A DNA stretch of 64,000 nucleotides from Sporodiniella umbellata (taxonomy: Eukaryota; Mucoromycota; Mucoromycetes; Mucorales; Rhizopodaceae): NCBI GenBank assembly GCA_025677835.1, contig JAIXMR010000023.1, forward strand, positions 186,001-250,000, written 5' to 3'. Of the stretch, positions 58,321-64,000 are shown piece by piece. The position numbers were made by a program, and so were the translations under genes. Numbering within the stretch: the stretch's first letter is position 1; every line of letters starts with the position of its first letter. The notes below the pieces were generated by a model. The model searched no databases. It worked only from the letters and a program-made list of their open reading frames with translations, and had not been told where the DNA came from.

Positions 58321-60209
58321 TTAATTTTTTTGGAGATCGATAGACCGGGGCATTTTGAAAGGGTGAGCTTCAGTATTGAATACATAATCGTTCAGAGATA
58401 TACAGCTTGTATCCGTAAAAGTAAGATAGAGGTACTTCATAGTCTCAGCAAATAGGAAGCTAAAAAAAAAGCTATAAGCATCACTAATTTGTAAATAAGC
58501 AAACCTTTCTTGAAAATCTTCTAAGCCGGTATTTCTATCATCAACATCACTAATGGCTGTGAATCCATGCTCTGTCTTTGTATATTCTTCAATAGAAAGA
58601 TAGAATCTCCATGCTAAATCTTGGAACCTCTTGTCCCCTGTGAAACGATAATAGTAAAATATACTTTCAAGTGTTTCTATACAGCACGTAAGTCTTCCAC
58701 GCTTTTTCTTGGTATTTTTTTTTTTTTTTTTTTTTTTTACCTGGCCGTAAATCATAGTAAGCAGCATCTACTTTAAAAGTTCTTGAACCATTGTCACCCG
58801 CTGGTCTGGCTTTGGATCGACTAAACTTAGTATTATATGCTTGACCCAATCGTCTTTCTAGTGTATCATCCTTGGGGGTCCATGTCCAACTTTCAGGCGC
58901 AATACCCGTATCAGTTCTCTTCCAGGTTTCAAGACAAGAATTCAAAAAGGTAGTGGCAAATTTATAGAATTGATTTTTCTTATTTTCTGATTCCAATTGC
59001 GTCATACCTAATAGGATATTGCCAGGCCAGTAACAAATCTATACATTTGAAAATGAGTATTTAATGATTAATATATATGTATATATGATTACCAATTCCT
59101 GGGAGCTATAGTAAACTGTACTATTTGTTACCATAGCGACAAATTCAACCGAAGGGTCCTGAGCTGTAGGAGAAAGCATATATCTTTGAATACTATCTAC
59201 TGCATCTATCCACTTAGAAAGCAAGATATCTTCTCCTTCCTTTTGTAAAAGGTAGGTTTTGATCAGATATTCGTAAAAACTATCACCACCACCACCAATG
59301 TTGATCAAACCTAACAAAAAAACAGAAAAATTAATAATGAGGTTCAAATAGGTTTTTCGTTTTCTTACTCGATCCAACCGGCTTGAATGGGTTGACAGTC
59401 CATGTGTTTGGATAAAGACCAGGTAAAGTAGTGGACTGTTCGAGAGCAGCATAGGTAAGCTCCATGGCTAGCTGTTCATACTTTGGGTTGCCAGTCACTT
59501 GAGATAATCGAGTGAATTCCATAGTATAGGTACCAAATTCTGCTAAATTGACCTCAGTACTTTTTTCTGGTTGACCACTAAAAAAATGAAAGGGTTTTCT
59601 TTTGTTAGAAAAAAAGAAAAAAAAAAAGGTTCACTTTACGTTTTCAAATCCATGTTAGTAAAAGGGATTTTCAATCCTTGAGATGTTTCAACGAATAAAG
59701 GTACCAAGACAGCATCTGCCAATTCGATAGACTTTCTGACCAACATTTTGTTTGGTCTCAAGTCGTTTGCAGCCAACATACCTCCAAGGTAGCGAATGTT
59801 AGTTTCAAATCCTTTGGCTAAAGTATCTGAACTAGTAAAATCCAATCGGCTGACGAACTCCAAAGCCTCCTTATATTCATTTTCTAAACCCATTATGAGC
59901 ATGGTATCTAAACCATCAATGATAGTAGCTCCCCATTGATTACTAAACAAAACAATGTTTAGAAAAAAAAAGAGGCATAACAACTAGCATATATATTTAC
60001 CGAGAGTCGGAGGGTTTACAACTCACAGGCAAGACTTCGTCGTGTCCCCAGGCACATTTTTTATAACCTTTATAGCCATACAAAAAAGCTTCTTTGATAC
60101 TTTGAGCCCTCGAATCAATTGCTTCACAAGAACTAAGATCTTTTCTATGTGTAGGGAAAGCCAGTGCACTTGTCAAAAAAATAGAAAGGCTGATAGAATA
60201 TAATAACAT
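58321..60209 (-). CDS. GH47 alpha-1,2-mannosidase (ER class I)
   Basis: Trims alpha-1,2-linked mannose from N-glycans in the ER or early Golgi. Seven exons (60209-60001, 59942-59640, 59577-59369, 59310-59093, 59038-58741, 58676-58505, 58459-58321) give 515 aa. An N-terminal hydrophobic stretch (LLYSISLSIFLTSALAFP) is a signal peptide or anchor. Conserved GH47 motifs: WGHDEVLPVS, QWGATIIDGLDTMLIMGL, FETNIRYLGGMLA, INIGGGGDSFYEYLIK, QESFLFAETMKYLYL and VFNTEAHPF, which includes the calcium-binding Thr and the terminal glutamate. All exons are phase-consistent. Intron 5 (from 58740) begins GTA followed by an A-tract. It is divergent from the GPI-PLD-like gene across 444 bp. Confidence 0.93.
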
Positions 60210-60653
60210 TATTAAATAAAAAAACAGTTACAGAGTTGAAAAAAAAAAGCTTTTGAAAGAAAAAAGAAAAGGTTTTATATCTATCCCGAGCCCCTTCAAT
60301 TGTATAGTATATAACGACTACATATATCTGATATGCCAAACAATACAAATTCAAAAAAAAAAAAAAATTTACGCGTTAAGAGATAAAGCAACAGTACAAA
60401 GGTGAATACGCTTAAATTGAGTACATTCCTTTAAGCTTTTACTTTGGTCTTTTTTTTTAAAAGGGGAAGTAATGATGCATTAAGCATTAAGGGGAGTTTT
60501 AATATCTCCTTGATCTCCTTTTTTTTTTTTATGGGTAAACGATAGAGCAGAGAAAAAAAAAGTGTGTGAATGGGTAGGGTTAGCTTTATTTGGTTATCAT
60601 GAGAATCAACTTGTTCTTTTTTTTCTGTTTTATTTTATTTTGTGCCGATAAAG
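60210..60653. promoter_or_regulatory. Divergent promoter between the GH47 and GPI-PLD-like genes
   Basis: 444 bp between two start codons pointing away from each other. Homopolymer runs are present (A-run near 60355-60366, T-runs near 60450-60458 and 60520-60530). No clear TATA box was seen. Confidence 0.5.
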
Positions 60654-63361
60654 ATGTACATTCAAGCATTTTATTTCCTCATTACTTTGCAATGGTCTTT
60701 ATTAAATGCATGTGGAATGTAATATGGTATTTTCATACTGTGCTCTGTTTATTTGTTTGAATAAAAATCAGCTAAAGTTTTATTATTGCTTATCAGAGCT
60801 GTTCATAACGAGATAACCTACCGGTCTTTGGAACGGTTTGAAACAAGTAGTGAATTACATACGCTATATAAGAACACAATACTAGACTCCCCTGAATATT
60901 CACAATCTGGGTCCTTTTTTCCAGACTGGTAAATAGTATAAAGCAAACTTAATTATTATATACTGATTCAGAGTACATTCATACAAATATACATATAAAG
61001 GGGCTATAATTGTCTTGGGTACACTCAACAGTCAGAAGACGGTAAGGAATCTATTTTAATGAAATTCGATATAAGCGCCCATTCCTTACGATTTTTATTC
61101 AAGCACACTGGCCTACATTTATTAAAACGGCCGTCAACTATATTCGAGAAGTTTACCCCAAGTCAGAGTTTCACAATAACCCACATGTCAAAGTAAAATC
61201 AATAACTCAAGCAAATGAAAAATTAACGCTCATCTTAAAAAAAAAGGGTCTGATTTCCTTTATTATGTCTACTATGTCACATGGCATGGCTGATGTTAAA
61301 TGGCATAGTTTGGGCGGGTTGTCGGATTATTTTATCGTTGCTATGGCCAATTCAGATTTTCATGGTAATACGAATGAAGCTCATACAGTCGCTGATGCTG
61401 GAGCCGAATTTGCATTACGCCATTCGAGCCCGCTATCCTATCTGAATAAAACATGGAAAATCCCGGTAAAGGATCTTGTAGCTATTTACCAACGACTGTA
61501 TGCACAATCATCTACAAAAGTGCCCCTTCAGGAACATATCCAATACTGTATGGCTGCCGCATTTGCAGCCTCCAAAATAGATGTCGAATTTGGCCAATGG
61601 ATGTTTGGATACTTTGGTGCCAAGGGTCCTTTTTTGGTAGAGGAGCTTTACGACTACAATCGAGGTGGAATTCATGATATGTCCAAAACTGTCTCTGATT
61701 GCTATCCGCAAATGATTGACGCTTTTGAGAATGGTATTGCTTACAGTCATCCAGACGTACTCTGCGCTGATTACTTTAACACTCTCCAGCACACACCTCA
61801 TTGTCGCTCTATCAATTTCACACATGCTCAACTCGACGATATCCAGCAGACATACGACTCAGAAACAGGTGTATTGAGCCTCAATTTTTTAGATCGTTCG
61901 ATCCATCAGAGTATACAAACAGTCTTGAAAATTCCTCATCTACCTTCTATCTGTGAGCCATTGAAACCTACTGTCACTCTCTCTTCAGAGCCTGGAGGCA
62001 TTGGCCATCAAATCTTGGAAGGGGAGTCAGGTTGGGATCTCGCTATTTCTGCGCCCTATTACCAAAATACAGGGGCTGTTTTTCTCTTGAACCGAGCCAA
62101 TCTAACACTAGGTAATCAAGAACTCTCAGAAGTATCTTTTCGTACTTTGCAGGCTTCTTGTGGTAGGTTTGGCTGGGCCATGACTCGCTTGGATTTAAAT
62201 CAGGATGGTATTCAAGATCTTGCTGTTGCATGCCCCTCTGATCAAAAGGGAGGTAGTAGTGTTTATATTTACTTTGGTCTTCGGGATCGAACACTTGCGG
62301 CTGAGCCCAACGTTAGGATTGAACTTTCGTTTCAAGGCACAGTATTGACTGCCATAGATGTTGACAGCGATGGCCATCTAGATCTCGTAGTTGGCTGTCC
62401 TCTGTGTTCAGTTGATGGCCAACTTCAATCCGGGCGTGTGTACATCTATAGAAGTCGCCCTTTTTTTGCCCCCAGAGTCATGCAGGCAGATCTCGAGTTG
62501 GAAAATCCTAATAAGGGAGCTTCGTCTGCTTACGATCATTTTGGTGAGTCAATCGTATTTCTGAATCATCAATTGTGGATTGGCGCGCCCGGGTTCAGTT
62601 CAGTTGATCGTCAGAGGGCTGGAAAAGTCTACAGCTTTGATGGTAATACTCTAAATCTTTTATCAGCTGTCGCTGGCTCTTATGAGTTCCAACAGTTTGG
62701 AAAGTAAATATGGCTGTTTACAAGATATTTAATTGCCTACTAAACACTTTTTTTTAGAACTCTAGCCGTCAACCAGCACATGTTAGCAATAGCTAGCCCT
62801 TCCGAAGTAAATGCATATATCTAAAAGAAAGCTTCATGTATTTACGTTTTTCTTTTTGACATTGTTCAAGAAAACAACTGTTGGTATTAATAGCTTTTGG
62901 CAAGCTGGTACCGTAAGGGTCTACGATGTGAAAAAAATTATGTCAAAACACCCAGTTGAAAGGGATATGAATTACGGCTTGATAAAAACGCTTATGGGAA
63001 AAACAAACTCCGGGCATTTTGGACAATCTTTGTCAATCAATGATCAAAACGAGTTGTGGATAGGAGAACCCATGTCTGATCAAGGCAATTATAACTTTTT
63101 TTTTTGATTTAATAACCTAAAACTTATTTTTGTACTTTTTTTTAAAAAAAAAGAGAACGGAAGAGTATATAAATGGGCTTTCGGTCAGAGCCATAAATTA
63201 GGATGTACAAAAAACGAAAAAGAACTGGTAAGCGATTTCATGTGCGTGCCTGGAATAAGCTTTATTTTTGTTTTTAGGCGAGATTTGGCTCTCAGATAAA
63301 ACACTTTGGAAAAAACTCAGTCTGTATAACTTCTCAAAGGTTTAGCAGAGGCTTACAGTAA
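60654..63361 (+). CDS. GPI-specific phospholipase D-like protein (zinc-dependent PLC domain + FG-GAP repeats)
   Basis: Eight exons (60654-60718, 60797-60928, 61001-61041, 61104-62703, 62758-62806, 62871-63084, 63154-63227, 63278-63361) join in frame to 752 aa. Exon 1 encodes a signal peptide ending in NACGI. Then the zinc-binding catalytic domain: AVHNEITYRSL, SGSFFPDWGYNC, HWPTFIKTAVNYI, STMSHGMADVKWHSLGG, DFHGNTNEAHTVADAGAE. From about residue 350, beta-propeller FG-GAP repeats follow (LAISAPYYQNTGAVFLL, LDLNQDGIQDLAVACPSD, IDVDSDGHLDLVVGCPL). This is the layout of animal GPLD1, which cleaves GPI anchors outside the cell. Intron 6 (63085-63153) uses a GC donor (CAAG|GCAATT). It is divergent from the ER mannosidase. 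Secreted GPI-cleaving activity is inferred from the family. Confidence 0.85.
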
Positions 63362-63608
63362 GGCTAAAAAGAAAGCTTAAACAAAATCCATTGCTTTGTA
63401 TTGTTTTATTTTTTTTTACTCATAAGTCTCGATTTAGATATCCTGGTGCTGTTCATTGTGTATTTAACTGAACATTTAAACATACAACGATATATAAACT
63501 TGTATTCACAATTTACAACCAAATACGAACAAAAACAGACAATCAAAAGTATTGTTTTGGTATTATTTTCTTTCTTTTCTTTTCTTTCAATACACAATAA
63601 GTAAAAGC

Positions 63609-63641
<33 letters not shown>

Positions 63642-63762
63642 TGATAAAAGTAGAAAAAAAGGGGGATATACATACATATAAAGAAAAGAAAAAGAAATGG
63701 AAATAGCGTGCATGTTATGTGTATGTGTCAGTGTGCATTTGTGTATATTTGCTTGTTTTGAT
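63362..63762. other. Convergent 3' flanks
   Basis: Contains a 29-nt A-tract (63611-63639) and GT-rich sequence. No gene was seen. Confidence 0.6.
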
Positions 63763-64000
63763 CTATTCTTGTCCAGAGGGAGTTTCCCTGGGTCTGCTCC
63801 TTTCTTTTCTTTGATGCTCTTCTTGCTCAGCAAGAGATAAGCGTATAGCCTCCATGACCATCCAGTCTTCCAAGTCCATATTTACATCTCTTATATTGGA
63901 TAAAAACTGATTGTATTCCGTAGCTGCAGCGGATGAGGCGGATCGTCCAGGTCTTGTCAGTAAACCCGCTGCTCGCAAAAAATTACGAGATCCCGCTGAA
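63763..64000 (-). CDS. Partial protein C-terminus with UIM-like helix (possibly Sip5-like)
   Basis: The frame is open to the right edge of the window, so only the last 78 residues are visible. They include a basic stretch (RNFLRAAGLLTRPGRS) and an acidic helix DLEDWMVMEAIRLSLAEQEE, which fits a ubiquitin-interacting motif (acidic patch, Ala, then Ser four residues on) and recalls the C-terminus of Sip5-type RING proteins. The tail is Arg/Glu-rich. The name is tentative. Confidence 0.5.
   Translation of the reverse strand, partial: SAGSRNFLRAAGLLTRPGRSASSAAATEYNQFLSNIRDVNMDLEDWMVMEAIRLSLAEQEEHQRKERSRPRETPSGQE

Overview
This window looks like nuclear DNA of an early-diverging filamentous fungus, most likely a Mucoromycota (Mucorales-type) species. 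The base composition is AT-rich. Genes are dense and intron-rich, with short GT-AG introns of about 45-110 bp. Homopolymer A/T tracts are very abundant, and several proteins are of basal-fungal type (a Ral-type GTPase and a GPI-phospholipase-D-like protein). The placement is inference from gene content and intron style; no marker in the window fixes the species. Gene models below were built by hand from reading frames and splice sites. Nearly every multi-exon model closes to a whole number of codons.

Layout. 1-1980: AT-rich with no gene seen. 1981-3905 (-): siderophore-type MFS transporter. 4285-5977: a Merlin-like (ISXO2/IS1016-type) DNA transposon with 24-bp terminal inverted repeats, a disrupted transposase, a second small ORF, a perfect hairpin and a seven-unit 23-bp subterminal repeat array. 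6192-9416 (-): eIF3a. 9674-12938 (+): a kinase with the unusual order CH domain, Cdc15/Cdc7-like kinase, C1 zinc finger, CaaX end. 13074-13833 (+): Ral-type GTPase, also ending in a CaaX box. 14736-15428 (+): riboflavin kinase. 17327-17602 (+): small unknown protein. 18289-19633 (-): CRAL-TRIO protein. 21311-22761 (+): cytochrome c peroxidase. 23456-25473 (-): cytosolic Hsp70 with consensus heat-shock elements upstream. 29033-30953 (+): NRAMP metal transporter. 31257-32712 (+): ArfGAP. 32884-35786 (-): protein O-mannosyltransferase. 36470-36961 (+): coiled-coil protein. 37070-38034 (+): NUDT19-like Nudix protein. 38239-39830 (-): NAD-isocitrate dehydrogenase subunit 2. 40648-40915 (+): 66-residue Cys-rich protein. 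43256-44878 (-): CCA-adding enzyme. 45603-47869 (+): long-chain acyl-CoA synthetase. 48064-49949 (+): NSUN5/Rcm1-type rRNA methyltransferase. 50035-51491 (-): 3-ketoacyl-CoA thiolase. 51923-54758 (-): two unknown proteins and a 33-residue membrane microprotein. 57423-58058 (-): ribosomal protein S18. 58321-60209 (-): GH47 alpha-mannosidase. 60654-63361 (+): GPI-PLD-like protein. 63763-64000 (-): partial UIM-like protein, possibly Sip5-like.

Most of the window is ordinary core metabolism and cell biology. The parts that stand out are the structured ends of the transposon, the CH-kinase-C1-CaaX protein next to a CaaX-bearing Ral GTPase, the animal-like GPI-PLD facing an ER mannosidase across a 444-bp divergent promoter, and a recurrent placement of A-tracts at the 5' end of introns.
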